Shown: in pieces, positions 1 to 7,782 of the stretch
Position numbering within the stretch: the first letter of the stretch is position 1
Layout: each line of letters opens with the position of its first letter
Source of the DNA: Patescibacteria group bacterium
GTDB taxonomy: Bacteria; Patescibacteriota; Patescibacteriia; UBA9934
Assembly (NCBI GenBank): GCA_018896835.1
Contig: JAHILS010000036.1
Coordinates: 1-14,153 of the forward strand
Direction: 5' to 3'
DNA length: 14,153 nucleotides
Program-made: the position numbers and the translations under genes
The notes under the pieces: model-generated
Seen by the model: only the letters and a program-made list of their open reading frames with translations
The model's database searches: none
Told to the model about the DNA's origin: nothing

Positions 1-125
1 ACTGCCACATCACATGGCTCCAAACCTCCGGTAAACTTTTCGATCCTAGAAAGCCTTTTCTCAACATAATCCTTAATAGCTGACGTCAGCTCCATATTTG
101 TCCCAACAATTTGTGTAATTCGCAT
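1..125 (-). CDS. hpf: Ribosome hibernation factor HPF/RaiA family, N-terminal part (cut by window edge)
   Basis: Only the first 41 codons are present; the gene continues beyond position 1. The translation begins MRITQIVGTNMELTSAIKDY and continues VEKRLSRIEKF, matching the beta strand plus first helix of HPF/RaiA/YfiA proteins (usual pattern: beta strand, N-x-E-L-T, then a helix ending K-L-x-K-L-E-K). In this family the protein binds the decoding region of the 30S subunit and inactivates or dimerises ribosomes during slow growth. Whether this is the short or long form (with C-terminal dimerisation domain) cannot be seen. It lies 26 bp downstream of murB on the same strand, so it may be read from the murC-murB transcript. 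A GATAAT-like box at 140-145 could also drive it separately. No Shine-Dalgarno sequence is visible. Confidence 0.85.
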   Translation of the reverse strand, partial: MRITQIVGTNMELTSAIKDYVEKRLSRIEKFTGGLEPCDVA

Positions 126-151
126 ATTGTAAATAGTTAATTATCAATTAT

Positions 152-1126
152 TTAAAAACCAATATATTCAATTTCTTCCTCCAGCTGAATATTGTATACA
201 TCCCTAACCTTTGTTTTCACCAGCGAAATTAATTGAACGATGTCAGACGCAGTTGCCTGTCCATCGTTGATTATAAAATTAGCATGATTCTCGCTGATGT
301 GGGCGTTGCCGATTCTTGTTCCTTTTAAATCTAAACTATCAATAAGCCACCCGGCACTAACCTTGCTCGACTCAAGCATCTCTTTGGGAATTTCAGTTTG
401 ATCTTCAAGACGTGATTTTTCCTGCTCGTCCTTGATTTCATAATTTTTAAAAGTGCAACCTGCTGTTCCACACGCGAGTGGTTGGGACGTCGATCGTTTA
501 TCTAAAATGAGAGCCATCTTTTCTTTTACAACCGATGGGTCGCTTGATTCAAGCGTAAACTCGGCTGACAAAATTATATCTTTACAATTCTCATCTTTAA
601 AAGTGGAATGTCTATATCCAAAAATTAAATCCCTGGCCTCAACGCGTTTAACATCTCCTGCTCGCAGGACATTAACTGCAGTTAAATGGTTATGAGCCTC
701 GCCACCAAAACATCCTGCGTTCCCACGTATTGCTCCGCCAACAGTTCCTGGAAGTGAAGCCATCCACTCAAGCCCAGTCAATCCAACATCAGACGCTTTT
801 CTAGCCAGAGCAACCGAAGGTAGTCCAGCGTCCACGATAACCTTTTGGCCATCAATCTTAATCTCTTGCATGCCGATCTTAATTACAATGCCGTCATAAC
901 CCTGATCACTAGCAATAGCATTTGACCCACCCCCGAGCACCACCCAGTCAATTTCATTGTCTTTGGCAATCTTCATAACTTCCGTAAACTCGCCAACCGC
1001 CCTCACCTCAACAAACCACTTCGCCGGCCCACCAACTCGAAAAACCAAGTGCTTTGCCAAAGGCTCATTTTCTTTAAGCCTGTCACCGACCAAACCCCTA
1101 AGCTCTTTTGTAATTTTTTCTGACAT
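152..1126 (-). CDS. murB: UDP-N-acetylenolpyruvoylglucosamine reductase
   Basis: MurB reduces UDP-GlcNAc-enolpyruvate to UDP-MurNAc with NADPH and FAD, the second committed step of peptidoglycan precursor synthesis in the cytoplasm. The 324 residues show the FAD-binding signatures VVLGGGSN (62-69) and SLPGTVGGAIRGNAG (124-138), then FGYRHSTFK (169-177) with Arg172 at the catalytic Arg position, and the closing LEEEIEYIG with Glu318 at the catalytic Glu position. The proton donor is Ser229 in E. coli; here the motif reads TAGCTFKN, with Cys224 instead. About 26 charged residues lie between FKN (226-228) and SAGWLID (257-263), an insertion compared with short MurB forms. I chose ATG at 1124-1126, 2 nt after the murC stop. 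The TTG at 1130-1132, overlapping that stop, is the alternative. Confidence 0.95.
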   Translation of the reverse strand: MSEKITKELRGLVGDRLKENEPLAKHLVFRVGGPAKWFVEVRAVGEFTEVMKIAKDNEIDWVVLGGGSNAIASDQGYDGIVIKIGMQEIKIDGQKVIVDAGLPSVALARKASDVGLTGLEWMASLPGTVGGAIRGNAGCFGGEAHNHLTAVNVLRAGDVKRVEARDLIFGYRHSTFKDENCKDIILSAEFTLESSDPSVVKEKMALILDKRSTSQPLACGTAGCTFKNYEIKDEQEKSRLEDQTEIPKEMLESSKVSAGWLIDSLDLKGTRIGNAHISENHANFIINDGQATASDIVQLISLVKTKVRDVYNIQLEEEIEYIGF

Positions 1127-1128
1127 AC

Positions 1129-2448
1129 TCAAACTAATTTACGAGCTAAGTTATCGATTGTGCCTGCCCCCATAAAAACGACGATGTCGTCTGCTTTAAC
1201 GCTGTCCCGTAATAAGCTTTCTATTTTGTCATAGTCCTGACCATAGGAAACAGACTTAACTGTATCGCGACTCTTGATTGCATCAACTAAATCTTCTGAA
1301 GAAACTACATCGCCTTCATTACGACCTTCCACTTCGTAAATCTCACCAATGATTAGCTCATCGGCTAAATCGAAAGATTCTACAAAGCCAGCAAACAACT
1401 CTTTTGTTCTTGATTTCTGATGGGGCTCAAATACCACTACAAGCCTGCGATTTGGAAAAGCTTCTTTAAAAGCCTCAATAGTGCCTTTTACCCCGTCTGG
1501 ATGGTGAGCATAGTCTGAATAGATATCAGCTTCCTGCCACTTACCAACATGCTCAAACCGTCGCCAGGTTCCTTTAAAATCCTGCAGAGCTTCTGCACAA
1601 ATCTCAGGTGACACTCCAATATACTTAGCTGTAACAATAGCAGTGCCAGCGTTCTGAGCATTAAACTCTCCAGGAATTGATAAATGATATTCTTTTTGAT
1701 CAACAGTAAACGACTGACCAGTTGACTCAAGTTGACGATCCAAAACCTCAAAACTCAAATCCTTCATACACGTCAGCGCCATGGAATTCTTATCCTGCCT
1801 ATTACGAACGCAAGCCCCGCCCGGCTTTACTCCAGAAACCCATTTCTGAAATGTTTCTTGAATATGTTTTAAATCCTTATAATAGTCTAAATGATCTTCT
1901 GCGATATTTGTAACAACCGCAATATCTGGTTGAATATGCAAAAAACTTGCCATATGCTCGCATGCCTCCGCAACTAGCCACTCACCTTTTCCAACCCGTA
2001 AATTATGTTCTGACCAACCTGGAACCTGAGTGCCAACAATAACAGTTGGATCAAGCCCGGCTCTGATCATAATGGAAGCAATCATGGCTGTGGTTGTGCT
2101 TTTGCCGTTTGTGCCCGATACTGCGATAGTTTTTTTTGTTTTCGCGAGCTTTCCTAAAAATTCTGGATATGAAAGTTCTGCAATGCCAAGCTCAGAGGCA
2201 GTTTGTCGTTCCACATTTGTAGCAGGGACTGCACGAGAATAAATCATCAAATCACAGTCGCGTGGTACATTTTCCACAAAATGCCCAAGCCGAAACTCAA
2301 CTCCTTCTTTTTGCAAATCTTCAACAATTGAACCTGTGTGAACATCAGACCCGCTAACCTTTGCTCCTAAAGATAAAAAATAACGAGCAACGGCCGAGGT
2401 ACCAATCCCCCCAAGTCCAATAATATGAACACATTTTGCTTGAATCAT
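1129..2448 (-). CDS. murC: UDP-N-acetylmuramate--L-alanine ligase
   Basis: MurC is the ATP-dependent cytoplasmic ligase that adds L-alanine to UDP-MurNAc, the product of the adjacent murB. The 439 residues are close to the usual family length. Visible features are an N-terminal Rossmann-like nucleotide-sugar domain (GLGGIGTSAVARYF, 11-24), the P-loop SGTNGKSTTT (111-120), the metal/substrate segment EACEHMASFL (161-170), NIAEDHLDYY (181-190), FNAQNAGTA (262-270), and the Mur ligase C-terminal domain with YAHHPDGVK (313-321) and EPHQKSRT (341-348). All key motifs look intact. It is the first gene of a murC-murB-hpf set; the TGA stop is 2 nt from the preferred murB ATG. A TACAAT box at 2461-2466 sits only 12 nt before the ATG. 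Confidence 0.97.
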   Translation of the reverse strand: MIQAKCVHIIGLGGIGTSAVARYFLSLGAKVSGSDVHTGSIVEDLQKEGVEFRLGHFVENVPRDCDLMIYSRAVPATNVERQTASELGIAELSYPEFLGKLAKTKKTIAVSGTNGKSTTTAMIASIMIRAGLDPTVIVGTQVPGWSEHNLRVGKGEWLVAEACEHMASFLHIQPDIAVVTNIAEDHLDYYKDLKHIQETFQKWVSGVKPGGACVRNRQDKNSMALTCMKDLSFEVLDRQLESTGQSFTVDQKEYHLSIPGEFNAQNAGTAIVTAKYIGVSPEICAEALQDFKGTWRRFEHVGKWQEADIYSDYAHHPDGVKGTIEAFKEAFPNRRLVVVFEPHQKSRTKELFAGFVESFDLADELIIGEIYEVEGRNEGDVVSSEDLVDAIKSRDTVKSVSYGQDYDKIESLLRDSVKADDIVVFMGAGTIDNLARKLV

Positions 2449-2460
2449 ATGTATATTTAC

Positions 2461-2489
2461 ATTGTATCAGATTTCAGTTTTGACCAACA
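2461..2489 (-). promoter_or_regulatory. Predicted murC promoter, near-leaderless
   Basis: Reading the minus strand, a TACAAT -10 box lies at 2466-2461. The -35 region is poor: TGTTGG at 17 bp spacing or TTGGTC at 15 bp. Start of transcription is predicted near 2454, giving a leader of about 6 nt before the murC ATG. The -35 region overlaps the dyad at 2484-2500. Confidence 0.4.
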
Positions 2490-2500
2490 CCGGGTGCTGG
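2484..2500. promoter_or_regulatory. Imperfect 17-bp dyad between the divergent murC and glyA promoters
   Basis: CCAACACC-G-GGTGCTGG pairs at 7 of 8 symmetric positions around a central G. It overlaps the murC -35 region and ends 5 bp before the glyA -35 box, which is where an operator controlling both divergent genes would sit. A chance palindrome is possible, and no regulator gene is adjacent. Confidence 0.3.
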
Positions 2501-2505
2501 ACAAT

Positions 2506-2534
2506 TTGGAAATAGAAGCTAAAAGCAGTACAAT
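2506..2534 (+). promoter_or_regulatory. Predicted glyA promoter, near-leaderless
   Basis: TTGGAA (2506-2511), a 17-bp spacer and TACAAT (2529-2534) form a good housekeeping sigma promoter. Start of transcription is predicted near 2541, only 3 nt before the glyA ATG at 2544, so there is no room for a Shine-Dalgarno site. Confidence 0.6.
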
Positions 2535-2543
2535 GTCACTATT

Positions 2544-3788
2544 ATGACACTTCAAACCTACGACCCAATAATTGCCAACGCACTCCAAGCTGAACTCACG
2601 CGCCAGCGTGAAGGATTGGAAATGATCCCGTCTGAGAACTTTGTCAGTACTGCCGTGCTTGAAGCCTTGGGATCAATTGCAACCAACAAATACTCTGAAG
2701 GCTATCCTGGTAAGCGCTATTATGGCGGATGCGAAAATATTGACGTGATTGAGCAACTAGCCATTGATCGCGCCAAAGAAATCTTTGGAGCTGAGCATGT
2801 TAATGTCCAACCGCTCTCTGGCGCACCGGCCAACATCGCAGCTTACGAGGCTCTGCTTGAACATGGCGACACAATTCTTGGAATGGATCTGTCTCATGGC
2901 GGTCATCTTACACATGGTCACCCTGTTACTCAATCATCGAAAATTTATAATTTTGTTCGTTACAAAACCGATGCACAGGGCTTGATTGACCTTGATAATC
3001 TCCGCGCCATGGCGCTTGAACACAAGCCAAAATTAATTCTTGTTGGTTACTCTGCCTACTCTCGCGAAATTGATTATGAAGGAATCAAAAAAATCGCTGA
3101 CGAAGTTGGTGCGCTAACCATGGCTGACATGGCACATATTGCTGGGCTCATCGCTGGAGAACAAATGAATAACCCTGTGCCTATTTTTGACCTTGTCACA
3201 ACCACAACTCATAAAACCTTGCGCGGTCCACGAGGGGGAATGATTTTATGCAAAGCAAAGCATGCAAAAGCTGTGAACAAAGCTGTATTCCCAGGACTGC
3301 AAGGCGGACCGCATGAAAACGTCATTGCTGCCAAGGCGGTTGCTTTCAAAGAAGCGCTTGAGCCTGAATTTAAAATCTATGCAACTCAGATAAAAAAGAA
3401 TGCAAAAACCTTGGAAAAAGAATTTCTAGTGCGTGATTACAAACTCATGTTTGGCGGAACTGATAATCATTTACTCTTAATTGATGTCACAAACAAAAAT
3501 TTAACTGGCGCTGACGCTGAACGTGCATTAGACCTGGCTGGAATCACAGTTAACAAAAATATGATTCCCGACGATCCCCGTTCACCAATGGACCCATCAG
3601 GAATTCGACTAGGAACTCCAGCCTTAACAACACGAGGAATGAAAGAAGAAGAAATGAAACAAATCGCAATGTGGATCGATGAGGCAATAATAAACTGGCA
3701 AAATGCCGATAAACTTGCTATTATCCGCGCTCAGGTTAAAGAAATGACTGATAAATTCCCATTGTACAGAGATTTAAAATATGTCTGA
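2544..3788 (+). CDS. glyA: Serine hydroxymethyltransferase
   Basis: GlyA is the PLP enzyme that interconverts serine and glycine while loading or unloading the one-carbon unit of 5,10-methylene-tetrahydrofolate. The 414 residues match the bacterial family length. Visible are IPSENFVS (28-35), YSEGYPGKRYYGG (50-62), QPLSGAPAN (89-97), the MADMAHIAGL segment (193-202) with the PLP-ring Asp and His, and TTTTHKTLRGPRGG (219-232) with the Schiff-base Lys224. All the catalytic residues I can place are present. It overlaps folD by 8 bp (3781-3788), and the two products share methylene-THF, so they almost certainly form one operon for one-carbon metabolism. The ATG lies 10 nt from the end of the -10 box, so translation probably starts without a leader. 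The stop is TGA. Confidence 0.98.
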   Translation: MTLQTYDPIIANALQAELTRQREGLEMIPSENFVSTAVLEALGSIATNKYSEGYPGKRYYGGCENIDVIEQLAIDRAKEIFGAEHVNVQPLSGAPANIAAYEALLEHGDTILGMDLSHGGHLTHGHPVTQSSKIYNFVRYKTDAQGLIDLDNLRAMALEHKPKLILVGYSAYSREIDYEGIKKIADEVGALTMADMAHIAGLIAGEQMNNPVPIFDLVTTTTHKTLRGPRGGMILCKAKHAKAVNKAVFPGLQGGPHENVIAAKAVAFKEALEPEFKIYATQIKKNAKTLEKEFLVRDYKLMFGGTDNHLLLIDVTNKNLTGADAERALDLAGITVNKNMIPDDPRSPMDPSGIRLGTPALTTRGMKEEEMKQIAMWIDEAIINWQNADKLAIIRAQVKEMTDKFPLYRDLKYV

Positions 3789-4608
3789 AATCCTTCAAGG
3801 TAAACAGCTTTCCAAAGAAATTCTGGAAAAAGTCGCCAAGCAATTAAAAAAACAAAAACAGCCATTAGGTCTGGCAGCAATTTTGGTTGGTAATAATCCT
3901 GCTTCAAAACTTTATGTATCGCTCAAAGAGCAAGCTGCCAAAGAAGTTGGTATGTATTTCGAAAGATTTGATTTGCCAGCTCGCACTTCGCAGAAGGAAA
4001 TTATTGATATAATCGAAAAACTAAATGCACGCAATGATATTCATGGCATCTTGGTGCAATTTCCACTTCCAAATCAAAATGAAGATAAAATAGTTCGCGC
4101 AATTGATCCGCTTAAAGACATTGATGGATTTCACCCAGTGAACCGTGCTCTTTGGTCAACACAACGTCCTGCAATCTTTCCACCCGTGGCACTTGCTGTA
4201 ATGGAATTAATTGACGCCAGTCATCAACCACTCCAGGGAAAGCAAGCAATTATAATTGCCAACAGTGAACTTTTTGCTCAACCAATTACTATTTTGTTAA
4301 ATCAAAAAGGTGTTGAAACTCAAAGATTTTCACCAGACGAATCAGCACTTGCTAGTAAAACACGGATTGCTGACATAATTATTGTGGCTGTTGGTCGAGC
4401 TGACTTTTTGACTAAGGATATGGTAAAAGATGGAGCTATCGTAATTGATATTGGAACAAATAAAAAAGAAAGTAAAAATGTTGGTGATGCATCAGAAAAT
4501 GTTAAAGAAGTAGCTGGCTTTATCAGCCCAGTTCCTGGAGGAGTCGGCCCCCTCACAGTCGCCTACTTATTAAAAAACGTAGTCGACGCATCTAAGATGC
4601 AAAAATAA
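3781..4608 (+). CDS. folD: FolD-type methylene-THF dehydrogenase/cyclohydrolase with divergent motifs
   Basis: FolD normally oxidises 5,10-methylene-THF with NADP and hydrolyses the methenyl product to 10-formyl-THF. The 275 residues keep the catalytic core: YVSLK (Tyr45, Lys49), GILVQFPLP (Gln93), DPLKDIDGFHPVN (Asp115) and the C-terminal PGGVGPLTVAYLL (252-264). Two family signatures are not canonical. The PCTP segment reads PPVA (134-137), and the Rossmann loop usually written GRSxxVGxP reads ANSELFAQP (160-168), keeping only the Ser and final Pro. The coenzyme preference or one of the two activities may therefore differ; this is inference. It is coupled to glyA by an 8-bp overlap and followed by a strong terminator. 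I am sure of the family but less sure of the exact activity. Confidence 0.92.
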   Translation: MSEILQGKQLSKEILEKVAKQLKKQKQPLGLAAILVGNNPASKLYVSLKEQAAKEVGMYFERFDLPARTSQKEIIDIIEKLNARNDIHGILVQFPLPNQNEDKIVRAIDPLKDIDGFHPVNRALWSTQRPAIFPPVALAVMELIDASHQPLQGKQAIIIANSELFAQPITILLNQKGVETQRFSPDESALASKTRIADIIIVAVGRADFLTKDMVKDGAIVIDIGTNKKESKNVGDASENVKEVAGFISPVPGGVGPLTVAYLLKNVVDASKMQK

Positions 4609-4612
4609 AAAT

Positions 4613-4650
4613 AAAACTCCGTACGACCTCCAAGTCATACGGAGTTTTTT
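4613..4650 (+). terminator. Intrinsic terminator after glyA-folD, probably bidirectional
   Basis: AAAACTCCGTA (4613-4623) pairs perfectly over 11 bp with TACGGAGTTTT (4638-4648), with a 14-nt loop, and the T run ends at 4650. It starts 4 nt after the folD stop. The A-rich upstream side gives a T-rich tail on the minus strand, so it could also stop transcription of the convergent permease. Confidence 0.9.
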
Positions 4651-4662
4651 ATTATGCACGAA

Positions 4663-4685
4663 GACCGCCTCGAGCAGAGGCGGTC
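4663..4685. repeat. Perfect 9-bp GC-rich inverted repeat in a convergent gap
   Basis: GACCGCCTC and GAGGCGGTC flank a 5-nt loop (4672-4676). Neither side has a T run, so it is not a stand-alone intrinsic terminator. It precedes the 4613-4650 terminator on the minus strand and may pause RNA polymerase or protect the permease mRNA end. Confidence 0.6.
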
Positions 4686-4708
4686 AACGAAATCCATCAA
4701 AAAATTTA

Positions 4709-5845
4709 TTATACAATCACACCCCAAACCGTAGCAATCATGCCGAGTATGAGAATCACAGCCACGCAATCGAGTAGCCAATCAGGAATTGTTAGGGCGC
4801 GTTTTGGTAAAATTAATTTTGCTCGTTTATACATAGCAATAACCAAAAGTCCAATCACTACTCCAAAAACTCCACCAGTAAACCCAATTACGCTAATGAA
4901 ATCTCGCGCGCCTATGATGAATAATAAAAATGGAACAATGATTGCCCAGGCCCAGCCAGAAAAATATCTGGCTTTATAGTCATAGATCGCTGTATCCATT
5001 ACTTGTACTCCCAAAATTATAAAACTAGTAAATACGGCAAACAAACCAATTAACGAACCAACAATTATTGCCCAGTTACCAACAACGTCACCAAGTCCAA
5101 GGATTGCTTCTTGTGTAGTCACAACACCAGTCACACCCACTATAACTCCTGAAAAAAGCACATAAACAACCGCAACGATTCCTAGTCCAAGTGCAATCGC
5201 TTTGCCGAGTAATTGTTTATGACGCCCGAGAATATCGCGCATTTCTGGAACCGTGCCTAAACCACCAAAGGAAAAAAACACAACACCAAAAGGCAAAAAT
5301 GCCAAAGAAGAATTAAAAATCGTCAAATTACTCAAATCAATGTACGGAGTTGAGCCAAGCATGATCACCATTAACAAAATCAACAGTATCAAAACTGACA
5401 CGACTTCCATACGTGAAACAAAACCAAGTCCTCCGATTAAAATAAAGGCGCTGACTGCAAAAAATATAATCTGAAAATATACAACCGGAAAATGAAGCAT
5501 TGGTGAAAGAAGCGCATGTAAAAATTCTCCACCGATAATAATATACGCCAGCATCGCTCCCCAATTTGAACAAAAAAGAGCAACGCTGGCCACCCTTCCC
5601 CAAAAAGTTCCCAAAAATTCTTCAACACTTTTGGAAATTCTGTGATGCTTATTTGATTGACATGTAATCTGTCCGTACGAGCTAACAAGTATGTAGCTGA
5701 CAAATCCTAAAATAATTAAATAGGCTATGCCAATTAAATATCCTGCTTGAGAAAAAACATAAGGCAGACCAAAAATCCCAACTCCAATTACTGTACCAAT
5801 TAGTGATTGAACACTTTTGATAAACGCTTGGGATTTTGATGTCAT
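4709..5845 (-). CDS. Amino acid permease, aromatic/HAAAP-like family
   Basis: This is an integral membrane protein of 378 residues with about 11 hydrophobic segments, fitting the LeuT-fold amino acid permeases (tryptophan/tyrosine permease or Aa_trans type). The first helix carries GVGIFGLP (21-28), the glycine-rich unwound substrate-binding segment of the fold. The probable sixth helix carries FSFGGLGTVPEM (191-202), matching the second unwound segment. The N-terminal charged segment and cytoplasmic loop KHHRISKSVEEFLG also fit. I infer proton-coupled amino acid uptake, sensible for a host-dependent bacterium, but the substrate cannot be read. I chose ATG at 5843-5845: the upstream ATG at 5858-5860 lies inside the predicted -10 box and would add an atypical MIVLY extension. 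The gene stands alone, divergent from dnaB. Confidence 0.85.
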   Translation of the reverse strand: MTSKSQAFIKSVQSLIGTVIGVGIFGLPYVFSQAGYLIGIAYLIILGFVSYILVSSYGQITCQSNKHHRISKSVEEFLGTFWGRVASVALFCSNWGAMLAYIIIGGEFLHALLSPMLHFPVVYFQIIFFAVSAFILIGGLGFVSRMEVVSVLILLILLMVIMLGSTPYIDLSNLTIFNSSLAFLPFGVVFFSFGGLGTVPEMRDILGRHKQLLGKAIALGLGIVAVVYVLFSGVIVGVTGVVTTQEAILGLGDVVGNWAIIVGSLIGLFAVFTSFIILGVQVMDTAIYDYKARYFSGWAWAIIVPFLLFIIGARDFISVIGFTGGVFGVVIGLLVIAMYKRAKLILPKRALTIPDWLLDCVAVILILGMIATVWGVIV

Positions 5846-5855
5846 ATACAGGACA

Positions 5856-5864
5856 ATCATACCA
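5856..5864 (-). promoter_or_regulatory. Predicted permease promoter (extended -10), near-leaderless
   Basis: The minus strand reads TGGTATGAT at 5864-5856, an extended -10 box (TG-N-TATGAT). The -35 region is weak. Start of transcription is predicted near 5849, about 4 nt before the ATG at 5845. Confidence 0.5.
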
Positions 5865-5920
5865 AAAATTAATCATTTTTTCTATCCACTGTTCGTCCTC
5901 ACCTTCTATACATCTATGAC

Positions 5921-5948
5921 TTGAATATATCAGCGTGTACGGTAAGAT
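5921..5948 (+). promoter_or_regulatory. Predicted dnaB promoter, leaderless
   Basis: TTGAAT (5921-5926), a 16-bp spacer and TAAGAT (5943-5948). The seventh base after the -10 box is 5955, the A of the dnaB ATG, so the predicted mRNA starts at the start codon. This decides for ATG 5955 over the GTG at 5949. Confidence 0.55.
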
Positions 5949-5954
5949 GTGATC

Positions 5955-7409
5955 ATGACAGACATATTTAAAAAAATACCACCGCATAACCTCGAAGCTG
6001 AAGAATCTCTTCTTGGTAGCATTTTTATCGATCAAGAATCCTTAGCGAAAGTGCTTGATGGCGTTAAACCGGAAGATTTTTACAAGGAATCACACAAAAT
6101 ACTCTACGAAATCATGCTTGACTTGTTTGAACGCCATGAACCAATTGATGTTCTAACAGTTGGGAATCGTCTTGAGGAAAAGAAACTTTTGGAACGCATT
6201 GGTGGACGAACAGCAATAGTTGAAATCACAAACCGAGTAACGACCTCGGCTCACGTTGCCAACTACGCCAAAATTATTCAAAAAAAAGCAACATTGCGAC
6301 GCCTACTATCGGCTGCTTCGCGCATTACCGAGCTCGGGTACAATGAAAATGATGAGCTTGACTCAATCATAGATGAGGCAGAACAAAAGCTGTTTGATGT
6401 TTCAGCAAATTTTATTCAAAAGGCTTTTACGCCAATCCGATCGATTTTGACAGATGCCTTTGATCGCATTGACCAACTTCATCGCGATCACGGAAAACTT
6501 CGAGGTGTGCCAACTGGATTTACCGGAGTCGACAATTTACTCGCTGGACTACAAAAATCAGATTTAATAATTCTCGCTGCCCGTCCGTCTGTGGGAAAAA
6601 CCAGTTTCGCCCTTGATATAGTTCGTAATGTTTCCATGAGAGCAAATGAACCAGTTGGCTTTTTCTCACTGGAAATGGCCAAAGAACAACTCGTTGATCG
6701 CCTCATCTGCGCCGAAGCAAATGTTGATTTGTGGAAATTGCGTACTGGGCGTTTGTCAGATCGTGATGACGACTTCCCACGAATTGGCGACGCTTTGGCA
6801 AAATTGTCCGAAGCTCCAATTTACATTGACGACAGTCCGACGGCCAACATCATGACAATCCGCGCAAAGGCAAGACGCCTAAAAGCGGAACACGGACTCT
6901 CACTAATTGTCATCGACTATTTACAGCTTATGGAAGGCCGAACAAATAAATCTGACAACCGTGTTAATGAAGTTGCAGAAATCAGTCGAGGTCTAAAACA
7001 AATTGGTCGAGAACTTCAAGTGCCTGTGCTGGCACTAGCACAGCTTTCTCGTGCGGCTGAAATGTCAAAGCCGGCTATTCCAAAACTTTCTCATTTGCGT
7101 GAGTCTGGATCAATTGAGCAGGACGCTGACGTTGTTATGTTCCTGTACAGAAAAGCCGCTGATCGTAACTACTCTCTTGAGGAATTAACACCAGAGGAAA
7201 AAAATTCAGGGGAATTACACATCGCTAAACACCGCAATGGTCCAACTGGTATGGTTAAATTATTCTGGGATCAACAGCGTGCTAGCTTTAAAAACCTGGA
7301 CAACCTACATATTCAAGCCCCCCAAGTTCAACAAATTCAATCGCCTAACACTCAAAACATTGGCCTTCCCCCCGGAGTTCCACCAAAAGGTGTTGATATT
7401 CCTCACTAA
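5955..7409 (+). CDS. dnaB: Replicative DNA helicase
   Basis: DnaB is the hexameric 5'-3' helicase that unwinds DNA at the replication fork. The 484 residues show the N-terminal DnaB domain starting TDIFKKIPPHNLEAEESLLG and a RecA-like motor. Motor motifs are Walker A ARPSVGKT (209-216), Walker B ending at Asp321 (LIVIDYLQLM), QLSR (363-366), the RESGSIEQDADVVM segment, and KHRNGPTG (425-432) with the arginine finger Arg427. The length is typical and no intein is present. The C-terminal 35 residues are Gln/Pro-rich and probably disordered. ATG 5955 is preferred because the promoter places the transcript start there and the family N-terminus begins M-T-D-I; GTG 5949 would add two residues. It leads a dnaB-ybaB-recR cluster. 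Confidence 0.98.
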   Translation: MTDIFKKIPPHNLEAEESLLGSIFIDQESLAKVLDGVKPEDFYKESHKILYEIMLDLFERHEPIDVLTVGNRLEEKKLLERIGGRTAIVEITNRVTTSAHVANYAKIIQKKATLRRLLSAASRITELGYNENDELDSIIDEAEQKLFDVSANFIQKAFTPIRSILTDAFDRIDQLHRDHGKLRGVPTGFTGVDNLLAGLQKSDLIILAARPSVGKTSFALDIVRNVSMRANEPVGFFSLEMAKEQLVDRLICAEANVDLWKLRTGRLSDRDDDFPRIGDALAKLSEAPIYIDDSPTANIMTIRAKARRLKAEHGLSLIVIDYLQLMEGRTNKSDNRVNEVAEISRGLKQIGRELQVPVLALAQLSRAAEMSKPAIPKLSHLRESGSIEQDADVVMFLYRKAADRNYSLEELTPEEKNSGELHIAKHRNGPTGMVKLFWDQQRASFKNLDNLHIQAPQVQQIQSPNTQNIGLPPGVPPKGVDIPH

Positions 7410-7422
7410 TGATGTGCTGTTG

Positions 7423-7428
7423 TATAAT
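7423..7428 (+). promoter_or_regulatory. Candidate -10 box upstream of ybaB
   Basis: A consensus TATAAT lies 14 nt after the dnaB stop. No good -35 is seen at 16-18 bp. Transcription from it would start near 7435 and give ybaB-recR a 29-nt leader without a clear Shine-Dalgarno, so this may be an internal promoter. The surroundings are AT-rich, so chance occurrence is possible. Confidence 0.4.
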
Positions 7429-7463
7429 GTATAAGTATTTAAATAATTAAATTCAATAAAAAT

Positions 7464-7748
7464 ATGTTCAATAAAATAAAGCAAATCAAAGACCTACGGT
7501 CTCAGGCTAAAACCATGCAAGCGGCACTAGCTGAAATAATGGTTGTAGGAAAATCATCAGGCGTAATGATTACCATTGACGGCAATCAAAAGGTTCAAGG
7601 AGTAAAAATAGACGAAGACCTCGAACGCGTAAAAATAGAAAAAGCAGTGGCTGACGCCTTTAACGATGCCAGCAAAAAGCTTCAACAGGAATTGGCAGCA
7701 AAAATGAAGGAAATGGGCGGGCTTGAAGCATTTAAAGATTTAATTTAA
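7464..7748 (+). CDS. ybaB: YbaB/EbfC family nucleoid-associated protein
   Basis: This small DNA-binding protein of 94 residues is a homodimer in studied relatives. The layout is typical: an N-terminal helix (FNKIKQIKDLRSQAKTMQAA), a central beta hairpin (GVMITIDGNQKVQGVKID), and a charged C-terminal helix ending MKEMGGLEAF. Family members bind DNA, compact the nucleoid and sit next to recR in many bacteria, commonly as dnaX-ybaB-recR. Here the upstream gene is dnaB instead of dnaX. The start at ATG 7464 gives the expected family N-terminus (M-F-N-K). The gene is followed by a 186-bp gap with a palindromic repeat before recR. Confidence 0.93.
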   Translation: MFNKIKQIKDLRSQAKTMQAALAEIMVVGKSSGVMITIDGNQKVQGVKIDEDLERVKIEKAVADAFNDASKKLQQELAAKMKEMGGLEAFKDLI

Positions 7749-7782
7749 AAAAATAATAAAAATATTGCCATCTCGACATCCT

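Noticed and set aside
4663..4685. Second intrinsic terminator
   Set aside because: The stem is perfect but no T run follows on either strand, so it is kept only as an inverted repeat.
5682..6035. 117-codon minus-strand ORF spanning the permease/dnaB gap
   Set aside because: It is out of frame with the permease and antisense to dnaB, is rich in Phe/Tyr/Cys/Trp and low in family-like content, and covers both promoters. It is a shadow.
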